Assembly (NCBI RefSeq): GCF_049445855.1
Contig: NZ_JBMSDV010000004.1
Location: 372,001 to 436,000, forward strand
Length of the DNA stretch: 64,000 bases
DNA from: JAGOCV01 sp049445855
Lineage (GTDB): Bacteria > Pseudomonadota > Gammaproteobacteria > Burkholderiales > Burkholderiaceae_C
Direction: 5' to 3'
The position numbers and the translations under genes are program-made. Shown here one piece after another: positions 1-8,152 of this stretch. The notes below the pieces were generated by a model. The model ran no database searches, was not told the DNA's origin, and saw only the letters and a list, made by a program, of their open reading frames with translations. Position 1 is the stretch's first letter. Every line of letters begins with the position of its first letter.

Positions 1-935
1 CCAAGCAGGCGATCCAGCTGGGCTATCTGCCGCGCATGGAAATTCGCCACACCTCGGTGCGCGAAGCCGGACAGATCTACATCCCGGTGGTCAACTGGAC
101 GCTTTTCGTGGCCATCGTGTTGGCCGTGGGACTGTTCAAGACGTCGGAGAATCTCGCAACGGCCTACGGGATTGCGGTGACCACGGACATGCTCATCACC
201 ACCGTGCTGACGTTCTTCGTCATCCGCTATGCATGGAAGCTTCCCCTGGCGCTGTGCGTCGCCGCGACTGGCGTCTTCTTCCTGATCGATCTGCTTTTCT
301 TCGCATCCAACGCCCTCAAGATCGTTGAGGGCGGATGGTTCCCGGTGGTCATCGGCGCCTCCATGTTCACCATCATGATGACGTGGAAACGCGGGCGGGC
401 GCTGATGGCCGAGAAGGTGCGAGCCGACTCCATCGACCTGCGCAGCTTCCTCGAGTCGGTGTTCGTGAGTCCGCCCACGCGTGTGGACGGTACGGCAGTG
501 TTCCTCACGGCCGAGCCCGGAACCGTACCCAACGCGCTGCTTCACAACCTCAAGCACAACAAGGTGCTGCATGAGGAAAACCTCTTCGTGACGGTGCGTA
601 CGCATGAAGTACCGTGGATCGGCATGGAAAAGCGCATCGAGATCGAGCCGCTCGGCCACCACTGCTGGCAGGTCATCGTGCACTACGGGTTCAAGAACGA
701 CCCCGACCTGCCGCGCGCGCTCGAGCAAGTGCGCACGCGGGGCTGCGATCTCGAGCCGATGCTCACCAGCTACTTCCTCTCGCGCGACGTGGTGGTGCCC
801 ACCATCGGCAGCGGCATGGCGCCCTGGCGGGAGAAACTCTTTGCGCAGATGCACCACAACGCCGGCGCGGCGGCCGAGTTCCTCAGCCTGCCGAGCAACT
901 CCGTGGTGGAGCTGGGCAGCAAGATCGAGATCTGA
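1..935 (+). CDS. kup: Kup potassium uptake protein, C-terminal part (5' end outside window)
   Basis: KUP/HAK/KT-family K+ transporter of the inner membrane, thought to work as a K+/H+ symporter. The reading frame is open from base 3 and begins KQAIQLGYLPRM, the conserved Kup stretch that ends with the first in-window ATG at 36, so that ATG is internal and the gene is cut by the window edge. Several hydrophobic helices follow (for example WTLFVAIVLAVGLF), then a soluble C-terminal domain of about 160 residues, the normal Kup arrangement. It converges with the GntR gene with 18 bases between stops. Confidence 0.93.
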   Translation, partial: KQAIQLGYLPRMEIRHTSVREAGQIYIPVVNWTLFVAIVLAVGLFKTSENLATAYGIAVTTDMLITTVLTFFVIRYAWKLPLALCVAATGVFFLIDLLFFASNALKIVEGGWFPVVIGASMFTIMMTWKRGRALMAEKVRADSIDLRSFLESVFVSPPTRVDGTAVFLTAEPGTVPNALLHNLKHNKVLHEENLFVTVRTHEVPWIGMEKRIEIEPLGHHCWQVIVHYGFKNDPDLPRALEQVRTRGCDLEPMLTSYFLSRDVVVPTIGSGMAPWREKLFAQMHHNAGAAAEFLSLPSNSVVELGSKIEI

Positions 936-953
936 ACAACCGGTAGGTGCCGC

Positions 954-1724
954 TCAGGACAGCCCGAGCATGCGCCCCAGCGTGCGCTGCGGCGTTTCCT
1001 GTTGCAGGTAGACGTTGCGCTCGAGCACCAGCAGGTGCTCTTCCATCAGCGCGACGGCCTTGTCCGCATCGCGGCGTTCGATGCAGTCCACCAGCGCTTC
1101 GTGCTCGTCGTGTTCGCACGAGGCGTTGCCAGGCGGTTCGTACAGCGCGACGATGAGCGAACAGCGCGACACAAGCTCGGTGAGGTAACGCTCCAGCACC
1201 GGGTTGCGCGCGAGCTCCGCCAGGCGGATGTGGAACGACGACGCGAGACGCGCCCACTGCGGTTGCGAGAAGCGGTGCATCGCATCGTGCTCGCGCTTCA
1301 TGCGCTGGCGCAGGTCGGCGAGGTCTTCGTCGGTGGCGTTCTGCACCGCGAGGCGGATGATGCCGGCTTCCAGCGTGCGGCGCGCTTCGAAGATCTGCCG
1401 CGTTTCCTCGGGTGTCGGCGACGCGACGACGGCCCCCTTGTTCGGCCGCAGCTCGACGATGTGGTCGTGCGCGAGCCGCTGCAGCACCTTGCGCACCGTG
1501 GCACGGCTCACGTCAAACAGATCGCACAGCGCGGCTTCGGGCAGCTTGGTGCCGGGCGCGAGGCGCTGGTTCATCACGCTGTCGAACACCGACTTGTAGA
1601 TGCGCTCCTCGACGTCGAGCTCGCTGTTCTGTGCCTCCGCAGACGGATCGACCGACGCAATTGCCGCAGCCGGTTCGGGCGCGGCGGGAGCAACGGATGG
1701 CAGGGGCGTCTTGGTGCGGGGCAT
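954..1724 (-). CDS. GntR family (FCD subfamily) transcriptional regulator
   Basis: 256-residue one-component regulator. After a low-complexity Ala/Pro/Ser leader of about 35 residues there is a winged helix-turn-helix (about 40-105, with LCDLFDVSRATVRKVLQRL as the recognition part) and an all-helical FCD effector domain (about 115-240) with the Asp/His pattern that usually binds a metal and a carboxylate ligand. The ATG at 1724 was chosen because the longer open frame upstream belongs to the antisense of the next gene. It lies 23 bases downstream of the PuuE-like gene on the same strand and probably controls that operon and the divergent importer through the three sites at 3269-3324. The ligand is not known. 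Confidence 0.9.
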   Translation of the reverse strand: MPRTKTPLPSVAPAAPEPAAAIASVDPSAEAQNSELDVEERIYKSVFDSVMNQRLAPGTKLPEAALCDLFDVSRATVRKVLQRLAHDHIVELRPNKGAVVASPTPEETRQIFEARRTLEAGIIRLAVQNATDEDLADLRQRMKREHDAMHRFSQPQWARLASSFHIRLAELARNPVLERYLTELVSRCSLIVALYEPPGNASCEHDEHEALVDCIERRDADKAVALMEEHLLVLERNVYLQQETPQRTLGRMLGLS

Positions 1725-1747
1725 GGACGGTGGAGAAGCGTCGCCGA

Positions 1748-2752
1748 TTATGCGCCGCCCGCCGCAACCGGAGACGAAACGGCAGGGTTTCCGAACGCCT
1801 GCGCGAATTCTTCCGGCCGCGCTTGGGCAACGGACTCGACATGACTGCAGATCGCCCCCGGCGTGGTGAACCACACGCCCTCGCCGCCATCCCGCGCGCG
1901 AGCGATGTGTTCCAGCGCGCGCCGCAGGTGCTTCAGCCGGTACGGCTGCCCGATGATGTACGGATGCAGCGCGATGCCCATCACCAGCGGCTGCGGGTTC
2001 GTCGCATGATTGGCCTGCGACAGCATCTCGTCGAAGTTGTCGATGATCATGTCGGCGAAGTCGCGCATGTCCATCTGCCGGCCCATGACCATCGGGATGT
2101 CGTTGATCTCCTGCGGATACGGGATCGACCACAGCACCTGCCCGCCGCGCGTGCGCATCGGCACGGGCTGGTCGTCATGGCACCAGTTGAGCGTGTAGCG
2201 GTAGCCGGTTTCGGCCAGCAGGTCGGGCGTGACGAGGCTTTCCGAAATCCAGGGCGACAGCCATCCGGCCGGTGCGTGGCTGCTTTGCTTCGCGATGATG
2301 TCGCGGCACGACGCGAGCAACGCATGCTCTGCAGCTTCGCTCCACGCGCCCTGCCGCTCCGCGTTGCTGTGCCCATGGCCGACGATCTCATGCCCGCGCG
2401 CGACGCAGGCCGCCACGAGTTCCGGGCAATGGTCGTAGAGCGCGGTGTTGACCAGCGTCGCCGCCGTCATGTTCAGCGAATCGAACAGGTCCAGGCATCG
2501 CCAGGCACCGACGCGGTTGCCGTATTCGCGCCAGCTGTGGTTGAGCACGTCCGGCTGCGGTGAGACCGGCCCGAGATTCGCGCCCAGGCCGTTGCCGAAG
2601 GCGAAGTGTTCGATGTTGAAGCCCAGGTACACCGCGAGCCGTGCACCGCCGGGCCACGTGTAGCCGGGCCGCCGTGTGATCGGCGAATAGTCGAAACGGT
2701 CGTGCCGGGGCAGCGCCTGTGGCCAGGCCGGGCCTGCGGGCTGCGCGCTCAT
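1748..2752 (-). CDS. PuuE-like polysaccharide deacetylase family hydrolase
   Basis: 334-residue cytosolic NodB-fold protein with no signal peptide. It belongs to the branch that includes PuuE allantoinases and cyclic-imide hydrolases rather than peptidoglycan or chitin deacetylases: the N-terminal YLGFNIEHF segment, EIVGHGHSN in the middle and LHPYIIGQPYRL near the end are the metal and active-site stretches of that branch. It should hydrolyse a ring C-N bond; the exact ureide or imide cannot be read from sequence. The start codon overlaps the stop of the NTF2-like gene (ATGA), so the two are translationally coupled. The divergent ABC importer is a plausible source of its substrate. Confidence 0.82.
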   Translation of the reverse strand: MSAQPAGPAWPQALPRHDRFDYSPITRRPGYTWPGGARLAVYLGFNIEHFAFGNGLGANLGPVSPQPDVLNHSWREYGNRVGAWRCLDLFDSLNMTAATLVNTALYDHCPELVAACVARGHEIVGHGHSNAERQGAWSEAAEHALLASCRDIIAKQSSHAPAGWLSPWISESLVTPDLLAETGYRYTLNWCHDDQPVPMRTRGGQVLWSIPYPQEINDIPMVMGRQMDMRDFADMIIDNFDEMLSQANHATNPQPLVMGIALHPYIIGQPYRLKHLRRALEHIARARDGGEGVWFTTPGAICSHVESVAQARPEEFAQAFGNPAVSSPVAAGGA

Positions 2753-3195
2753 GGGGTGGCCAGGCCCGCGCGTACCAGCAGCCATTCGGCGCTGTCGTTC
2801 CACACGTCCATCTCGGTGATGAGGCCGTGGCTGATCACATAGCGGTCCACATAGCGGTTGCCTTCGAACGGCGTGCCGTCGGGCCACGCACCGTAGAGCG
2901 TGCCGAGGCTGTAGACCACGGTTTCTTCCGGCGTGCCACCCGCGACCACTTCCGTGCGTTCGATGCGCTTCTTCACCCACGCATAGCGCTTCGCGTTGAA
3001 GGCCGATGTATCGCCGGGCTTGCTCATGGGCCGGTTGCCGGTGAAGCGGATCCTGAATCCCGGCGCTACGAAGTGCGCCACGCCTTCGGGGTCCGGGATC
3101 ATGATGATTCGCAGGTACTCGTCGATCAGTTCGCCGGGGTCGGTGGGCAGGGCGGCCGGGGCGCGGGCCGCGCCCTCTTTCAATGCATGGCTCAA
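2749..3195 (-). CDS. NTF2-like/SnoaL-type small protein, TTG start
   Basis: 148-residue single-domain protein of the nuclear transport factor 2 fold (cone-shaped alpha+beta barrel used by isomerases, cyclases and binding proteins). Visible pieces are an N-terminal helix pair (ELIDEYLRIIMIPDPEGVA) and beta strands ending in ITEMDVWNDSAEWLL. I place the start at the TTG at 3195 because an AGGAG sits six bases upstream of it and no ATG fits; a longer frame to 3240 exists but lacks a ribosome site. It is first in the operon leading to the PuuE-like hydrolase and GntR regulator, so it may handle the product or an intermediate of that hydrolase. Function is inferred only from context. Confidence 0.72.
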   Translation of the reverse strand: MSHALKEGAARAPAALPTDPGELIDEYLRIIMIPDPEGVAHFVAPGFRIRFTGNRPMSKPGDTSAFNAKRYAWVKKRIERTEVVAGGTPEETVVYSLGTLYGAWPDGTPFEGNRYVDRYVISHGLITEMDVWNDSAEWLLVRAGLATP

Positions 3196-3268
3196 GGTGT
3201 TCTCCTGTGGTCGGCACGGTCGTGGTGCACGAACGCGCATGGCTTTGTCCGAGCAAGACTCGTGCCGA

Positions 3269-3324
3269 TTGTCTACAAAGCATTATTAATAATGTCGACA
3301 AAAATAAATGTGTTTTGTAGACAT
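3269..3324. promoter_or_regulatory. Three evenly spaced GntR-type operator sites in divergent promoter
   Basis: Three 10-base near-palindromes, TTGTCTACAA (3269-3278), ATGTCGACAA (3292-3301) and TTGTAGACAT (3315-3324), share the pattern wTGTnnACAw and repeat at exactly 23-base intervals. The outer two are inverted copies of each other. GTnnAC cores are typical of FadR/FCD GntR operators. They lie in the 223-base gap between the NTF2-like gene (-) and the binding-protein gene (+), so one regulator, most simply the GntR protein at 954-1724, could control both directions. Confidence 0.65.
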
Positions 3325-3418
3325 GGCACGGGGTTTGCATTCTCCGGCGGCAGCGTGGCCTGAAGTCCACTTCTGCCACTTTTTTGTGCCCCCCTCTCAT
3401 TTCTCCCGGAGATTTGCC

Positions 3419-4615
3419 ATGACCTCACTGTCCCGACTCTCGACGCGCCGCCGTTTCATGCTGGCCGCCACTGCCGCAGCCAGCCTGGCCGCCTCCGGCG
3501 TGGCGTTCGCCAACGAACCCATCAAGATCGGCCTGGTCACCGCCTTGTCAGGCCAGTCGGCGCTGGCCGGCGAAGCGATCACGCGCGGCCTGACCGTGGC
3601 CATCGACGAGATCAACGCCAAGGGCGGCCTGCTGGGCGGCCGCAAGCTGGAACTCGTGCGGCGGGACGACGAAGCCAACCCCGCCAAGGGCGTGGTGGCT
3701 GCGCGCGAACTGATCTTCAGGGAGAAGGTGGCCGTGCTGTTCGGCGGCCTCGACACGCCGGTGTCCATGGCCATCGTGCCGGTGATCAACCAGGAGAAGG
3801 TGCCGTTCATGGGCCCCTGGGCGGCGGGCACGCCGATCACCAAGAATGGTGCGAACCCCAACTACGCATTCCGTGTGTCGGCCGTGGACGAGATCGTCAA
3901 CGTCGGCATGCTCGACTACGCGCAGAAGAATTTCAAGTCGTCGAAGTTCGGCATGATCCTGGTGAACAACCCCTGGGGCGAATCGAACGAGAAGGGCCTG
4001 CACGCAGCGCTGGCCGCCAAGGGCATGAAGGCCGTGGGAGTGGAGAAGTTCGAGGCCAACGACGTGGACATCGTGCCCCAGCTCACACGCCTCAAGGCCG
4101 CCGGGGCCGACACGCTCTTCATGGTGGGCAACGTCGGTCCCTCGGCGCAGGTGGTCAAGTCGCTCGACCGCATGGGCTGGCAGGTTCCCATCGTGTCGCA
4201 CTGGGGTCCGGCCGGCGGCCGGTTCACCGAACTGGCCGGCCCGAACGGCAAGAACGTGCACTTCGTGCAGACGTACAGCTTCTTCGGCAAGCAGGGCCCG
4301 GTGGGTGAGAAGGTCATCGCTGCACTCAAGGCCAAGTACCCGAACGTGAAAGGCCCGGACGACATCACGCCCGCTGTCGGCGTGGCCAATGCCTACGACG
4401 GCATGATGCTCGCCGCCATGGCCATCACCGCGGCCGGCTCCACCGATGGTGACGCGGTGCGCCAGGGCTTCTACAAGATCGGCAGGTACGAAGGCCTGAT
4501 CAAGACCTACGACAAGCCGTTCACGCCGGCGGTGCATGACGCCGTGTCGTCTTCCGACTACGTGTGGGCGCAGTTCATCGACAACCGGATCCTTCCTGTC
4601 GGGATGGTGAAATGA
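3419..4615 (+). CDS. Branched-chain-type ABC transporter periplasmic binding protein (LivK family)
   Basis: 398 residues. The N-terminus has a twin-arginine-like signal (STRRRFMLAA, then an Ala-rich stretch ending near ASGVAFA), so export may be through Tat. The mature part starts IKIGLVTALSGQSALAGEA, the usual opening of HAAT-family type I binding proteins, and continues through both lobes (AVGVANAYDGMMLAA near the end). ATG at 3419 was preferred over upstream starts because it follows a GGAG and gives a proper signal peptide. It is the first gene of the importer that includes 4704-8092. The ligand is not necessarily an amino acid; the neighbouring PuuE-like hydrolase suggests a ureide, imide or similar compound. 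Confidence 0.9.
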   Translation: MTSLSRLSTRRRFMLAATAAASLAASGVAFANEPIKIGLVTALSGQSALAGEAITRGLTVAIDEINAKGGLLGGRKLELVRRDDEANPAKGVVAARELIFREKVAVLFGGLDTPVSMAIVPVINQEKVPFMGPWAAGTPITKNGANPNYAFRVSAVDEIVNVGMLDYAQKNFKSSKFGMILVNNPWGESNEKGLHAALAAKGMKAVGVEKFEANDVDIVPQLTRLKAAGADTLFMVGNVGPSAQVVKSLDRMGWQVPIVSHWGPAGGRFTELAGPNGKNVHFVQTYSFFGKQGPVGEKVIAALKAKYPNVKGPDDITPAVGVANAYDGMMLAAMAITAAGSTDGDAVRQGFYKIGRYEGLIKTYDKPFTPAVHDAVSSSDYVWAQFIDNRILPVGMVK

Positions 4616-4617
4616 AC

Positions 4618-4702
4618 AAGCCCCCACGCTCCGCCGCTGCGCGGGTCGCTGCCCCCCGAGGGGGTGCAGGCTTGCTCGGGGCGGCCCAGCGCGGCGCCTG
4701 AT
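4618..4702. repeat. Comamonadaceae-type GC-rich intergenic repeat
   Basis: The whole 88-base gap between the binding-protein stop and the permease start is a GC-rich element beginning AAGCCCCCACGCTCCGCC, with an internal CCCCCCGAGGGGG dyad, and ending GGCGCGGCGCCTGA. I recognise this from memory as an interspersed repeat seen many times in Comamonadaceae genomes. It sits inside an operon and could fold into a strong hairpin that lowers expression of the permease relative to the binding protein. I saw no second copy in the window. Confidence 0.7.
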
Positions 4703-4703
4703 C

Positions 4704-5579
4704 ATGCTTCTTTCCGCCTGGATCAGTGGCCTCGGCCTCGGGAGCATGTACGGGCTCATGGCCCTGGGCTTTCATGTCACGTTCGCGGTGTCGGGGACGG
4801 TGAACTTCGCGCAGGGCAGCACGATGATGCTGGGCGCGGTGCTCACCTTCGCCTTTGCGCAGACGCTGGGCTGGCCGCTGGTGCCGGCGATCATGCTGGC
4901 GCTCGTGCTGTGCGCGCTCTATGGCCTGCTGGTCGAGGTGGCGGCGGTGCGCCCGTTCGCAAGCCGGGGATCGGACGCGTGGCTCATGGCCACCGTTGCC
5001 CTCGGCATCGTGGTGGACAACCTCGTGATGTTCACCTTCGGCAAGGAGCCGCGCAGCCTGCCGTCGCCGCTGGCGGTCACGCCGCTGCGCTTCGGTGAAC
5101 TCGGGCTCGGCGTGTATCCGTTGCAGTTGCTGATTCCGGTGATCGGCCTTTCCCTTGCGGCGGTGCTGCACTTCGTCTCGCGCCGCACGCGCTGGGGCAT
5201 CGGCCTGCTGGCCGTGGTGCAGAACCGGGATGCGGCGCGGCTCATGGGCATCCCGATCCGTCGCGCCGTTGCGGGTGCGTTCGCGTTGTCGGCGTTGTTC
5301 GCAGGTATTGCCGGTGTGCTGATTGCGCCGCTCTTCAACGTGCATGCAGACATGGGCACGTTGTTCGGCCTGAAGGCGTTCGCGGTCGCGATTCTCGGTG
5401 GCATCACCAGTGCCTGGGGCGTAATGATCGCGGGCCTGCTGTTCGGCACGGCCGAAGCGCTGATCACCGCGACGCTGGGCTCGGGCTACACGCAGATCCT
5501 GACCTTCGGCCTCGTCATCGTCGTGCTCGCGATGCGGCCCAACGGCTTGTTCGGCCGCGCTGCCGTGAAGAAAGTCTGA
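4704..5579 (+). CDS. Branched-chain-type ABC transporter permease (LivH family)
   Basis: 291-residue inner-membrane permease with about eight hydrophobic helices. The start GLGLGSMYGLMALGFHVTF and the later FAVAILGGITSAWGVMIAGL segment are LivH hallmarks; the latter contacts the ATPase. It would pair with the permease half of the fused protein encoded 8 bases downstream. The ATG at 4704 has no clear ribosome site because the interspersed repeat runs right up to it, which may make its translation weak. Confidence 0.93.
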   Translation: MLLSAWISGLGLGSMYGLMALGFHVTFAVSGTVNFAQGSTMMLGAVLTFAFAQTLGWPLVPAIMLALVLCALYGLLVEVAAVRPFASRGSDAWLMATVALGIVVDNLVMFTFGKEPRSLPSPLAVTPLRFGELGLGVYPLQLLIPVIGLSLAAVLHFVSRRTRWGIGLLAVVQNRDAARLMGIPIRRAVAGAFALSALFAGIAGVLIAPLFNVHADMGTLFGLKAFAVAILGGITSAWGVMIAGLLFGTAEALITATLGSGYTQILTFGLVIVVLAMRPNGLFGRAAVKKV

Positions 5580-5587
5580 GCGGCGGC

Positions 5588-8092
5588 ATGAAATCCAAGA
5601 GTTTCCTCGGCCTTGCGGTCTTTACGCTGCTGGTCGTCATCGCAGCCTGTGCACTGCTCACGCGCGTCAACGGCTACTACGTCTTCGTCATCGCCAATGT
5701 CGCGCTGCTCGCGGCGGTGGGTATCGGGCTCAATGTGCTCATCGGGCTGTCGGGCCAGGTGTCGTTCGGCCACGTCGGCTTCTATGCCATCGGTGCTTAC
5801 GTTGTCGCCATCCTCACCAGCAAGGCGGGCTTCAGTTTCTGGGCGGCGTGGCCGCTGGCTGCGCTCGCGGCAGGTGTGATGGGCGGGTTGCTCGCGCTGC
5901 CCGCATTGCGTGTGAAGGGGCCGTACCTTGCGATGGTGACCATCGCCTTCGGTTTCATCGTCGAACATGTGATCGTCGAAGCACGCGATCTCACGGGCGG
6001 GCAGAACGGCATCATGGGCATCGCCGGGCCTGCGCTCGGTTCGCTTGCATCGGGTGAACGTGCTGCGGCGATGATCGCCGTGGCGCTTGCGGGTGTGCTG
6101 CTGCTCGGCTACGCGCTGCTTTCGCGTGGCACCTGGGGCGCGGGCCTGCGGGCCGTGCGTGACAGCGAAACGGCATCGGAATCTATCGGGCTCAACCCGC
6201 TTGTCGTGAAGACGGCAGCGTTTGCCATCTCCGCCGTCTGCGCAGGCGCGGCGGGTGCCTTGTTTGCGCCGTTGTCGGGCTTCGTCACGCCGCACACCTT
6301 CGGCTTCGGCCAGTCCATCCTCTTCGTGCTGGTTGTGATGATCGGTGGCGCAGGCTCGATGGCCGGGCCCGTCATCGGTGCTGTCATCGTGGGCCTGTTG
6401 CCCGAGGCGCTGGCGCGACTGGAGGAATACCGCCTGCTCTTCTTCGGCGCGCTGCTGCTCGTGGTGCTGTGGGCCGCGCCGGATGGCGTGGCCGGGCTCT
6501 GGCGGCGCATGGTGCAGAAGTTCCAGCCCGCAAGGCCCGCGTTGCCTGCCGCAGTGGCCGGGCGTGACGTCGTGCAACTCGAAGTGCCGGCGGCATTGCG
6601 CGGTCTGCCTCTCGCCGCGCAGTCGCTGGACATGCAGTTCGGCGGCGTACGGGCGGTCCAGTCCCTGAGCTTCGAAGCGAAGCCGGGTGAGGTCACCAGC
6701 CTCATCGGGCCCAATGGCGCGGGCAAGACGACCGCGCTCAACATGCTGAGCGGCTTCTACAAGCCCACCGCAGGCGGTTTCTCGCTGGGCGCGTCGTCGC
6801 TGCAGGGCCTGACGGCCAGCCGCATCGCGCGTGCCGGCGTTGCGCGCACGTACCAGACCTCGCAGCTTTTCGGCAGTCTGTCGGTGGAGGACAACGTGGC
6901 CCTCGCGGCCGGACGCGGCAAGCTCGGTGCGCTGCTGGGCGCAGCGCGCTTCCGCGACGCGCAAGTGCGCGAACGCGCGCGGCAACTGCTGGCGTTCTGT
7001 GGCTACAACGGCAACCCGGCCACGCTCGCGGCCGATCTGCCGCACGTGGACCGCCGTCTCGTCGAGATCGCGCGTGCGCTCGCCACATCGCCTGCGATGC
7101 TCCTGCTCGACGAACCGGCCGCCGGCCTGTCACGCGAAGACAAGGACCAGCTCGCCGCGCTGTTGAAGCGCATCGCCATGCAGGGCATGGGCGTGCTGCT
7201 GGTCGAGCACGACATGACGCTCGTGATGGGGATCTCCGATCACGTCGTGGTGCTCGATGCCGGGCAGCGGCTTGCTGTCGGGACGGCTGTCGAGGTGCAG
7301 GCGAACCCGGCGGTACGGCAGGCCTATCTGGGTGAATCGCTGGAACTGCAGTCGTCGGGCGCGCCGCGCGCTTCGACCGGCGGCGCACCCGAAATGCTCG
7401 GTGTCGGGAAACTCGTCGCGGGTTATGGCGCCGATCCCGTGCTGCATGGCATCTCATTGCAAGTAAGGCGCGGCGAGATGGTGGCGCTGCTCGGTGCCAA
7501 CGGCGCGGGCAAGTCCACGCTGATGCGTGCCCTCGCCGGATTGCATCGCCCGGTGAAAGGTGGCATCCACCTTGAAGGAACGGAGTTGACCGCGCTGCCG
7601 GCCGAACGCATCGTCGCGCACGGTCTCGCGCTCGTGCCCGAAGGCAGGCAGGTCTTCCCCGAGATGAGCGTGCGCGACAACCTGCGCCTCGGCGCATTCC
7701 TTGATGGCACCGGCATCGATGCGCGCATGGAATCGTTGCTGCAACGCTTTCCGCGCCTGCGTGAACGGCTGCACCAGCGCGCAGGCCTGCTCTCGGGCGG
7801 CGAACAGCAGATGCTGGCGATCGCACGCGGTCTCATGTCGCAGCCACGCGTGCTGTTGCTCGACGAACCCTCGCTCGGTCTGGCGCCGAAGATCATTGCG
7901 GAACTGTTCGCTGCGCTCGACACGCTGCGGCAGGACCAGATGACCGTGCTTCTGGTGGACCAGATGGCGGGCCTCGCGCTCGCGCTGGCCGACCGCGCCT
8001 ACGTCATCGAAGGCGGGCGCATCGTGCAGCAGGGCACGGCGGAAGAAATCGCGGCGGACGGTTCGCTGGCCAAGGCTTACCTGGGCGGCTGA
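5588..8092 (+). CDS. Fused ABC importer protein: LivM permease + LivG ATPase + LivF ATPase
   Basis: 834 residues that join three normally separate subunits. Residues 1 to about 310 form a LivM-like permease (LNVLIGLSGQVSFGHVGFYA near the start). A LivG-like ATPase follows at about 335-590 with Walker A GPNGAGKT at 374-381 and Walker B LLLDEPAAG. A LivF-like ATPase occupies about 605-834 with Walker A GANGAGKS at 636-643, signature LSGGEQQM and Walker B LLLDEPSLG. The frame is uninterrupted, all nucleotide-binding motifs are intact and each domain is full length, so this looks like a working fusion and not an assembly error. It completes the importer with 3419-4615 and 4704-5579. LivM-LivG fusions are known; the triple fusion is less usual. 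Confidence 0.93.
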   Translation: MKSKSFLGLAVFTLLVVIAACALLTRVNGYYVFVIANVALLAAVGIGLNVLIGLSGQVSFGHVGFYAIGAYVVAILTSKAGFSFWAAWPLAALAAGVMGGLLALPALRVKGPYLAMVTIAFGFIVEHVIVEARDLTGGQNGIMGIAGPALGSLASGERAAAMIAVALAGVLLLGYALLSRGTWGAGLRAVRDSETASESIGLNPLVVKTAAFAISAVCAGAAGALFAPLSGFVTPHTFGFGQSILFVLVVMIGGAGSMAGPVIGAVIVGLLPEALARLEEYRLLFFGALLLVVLWAAPDGVAGLWRRMVQKFQPARPALPAAVAGRDVVQLEVPAALRGLPLAAQSLDMQFGGVRAVQSLSFEAKPGEVTSLIGPNGAGKTTALNMLSGFYKPTAGGFSLGASSLQGLTASRIARAGVARTYQTSQLFGSLSVEDNVALAAGRGKLGALLGAARFRDAQVRERARQLLAFCGYNGNPATLAADLPHVDRRLVEIARALATSPAMLLLDEPAAGLSREDKDQLAALLKRIAMQGMGVLLVEHDMTLVMGISDHVVVLDAGQRLAVGTAVEVQANPAVRQAYLGESLELQSSGAPRASTGGAPEMLGVGKLVAGYGADPVLHGISLQVRRGEMVALLGANGAGKSTLMRALAGLHRPVKGGIHLEGTELTALPAERIVAHGLALVPEGRQVFPEMSVRDNLRLGAFLDGTGIDARMESLLQRFPRLRERLHQRAGLLSGGEQQMLAIARGLMSQPRVLLLDEPSLGLAPKIIAELFAALDTLRQDQMTVLLVDQMAGLALALADRAYVIEGGRIVQQGTAEEIAADGSLAKAYLGG

Positions 8093-8152
8093 CATCGGCG
8101 GTTGAACCGGGCGGCCGGGTGCGCGTAAGGTGCCGGGGGCACAATGCGGCCC

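Noticed and set aside
5486..7045. 519-codon minus-strand frame
   Set aside because: Antisense of the fused importer protein; Arg/His/Gln-rich shadow.
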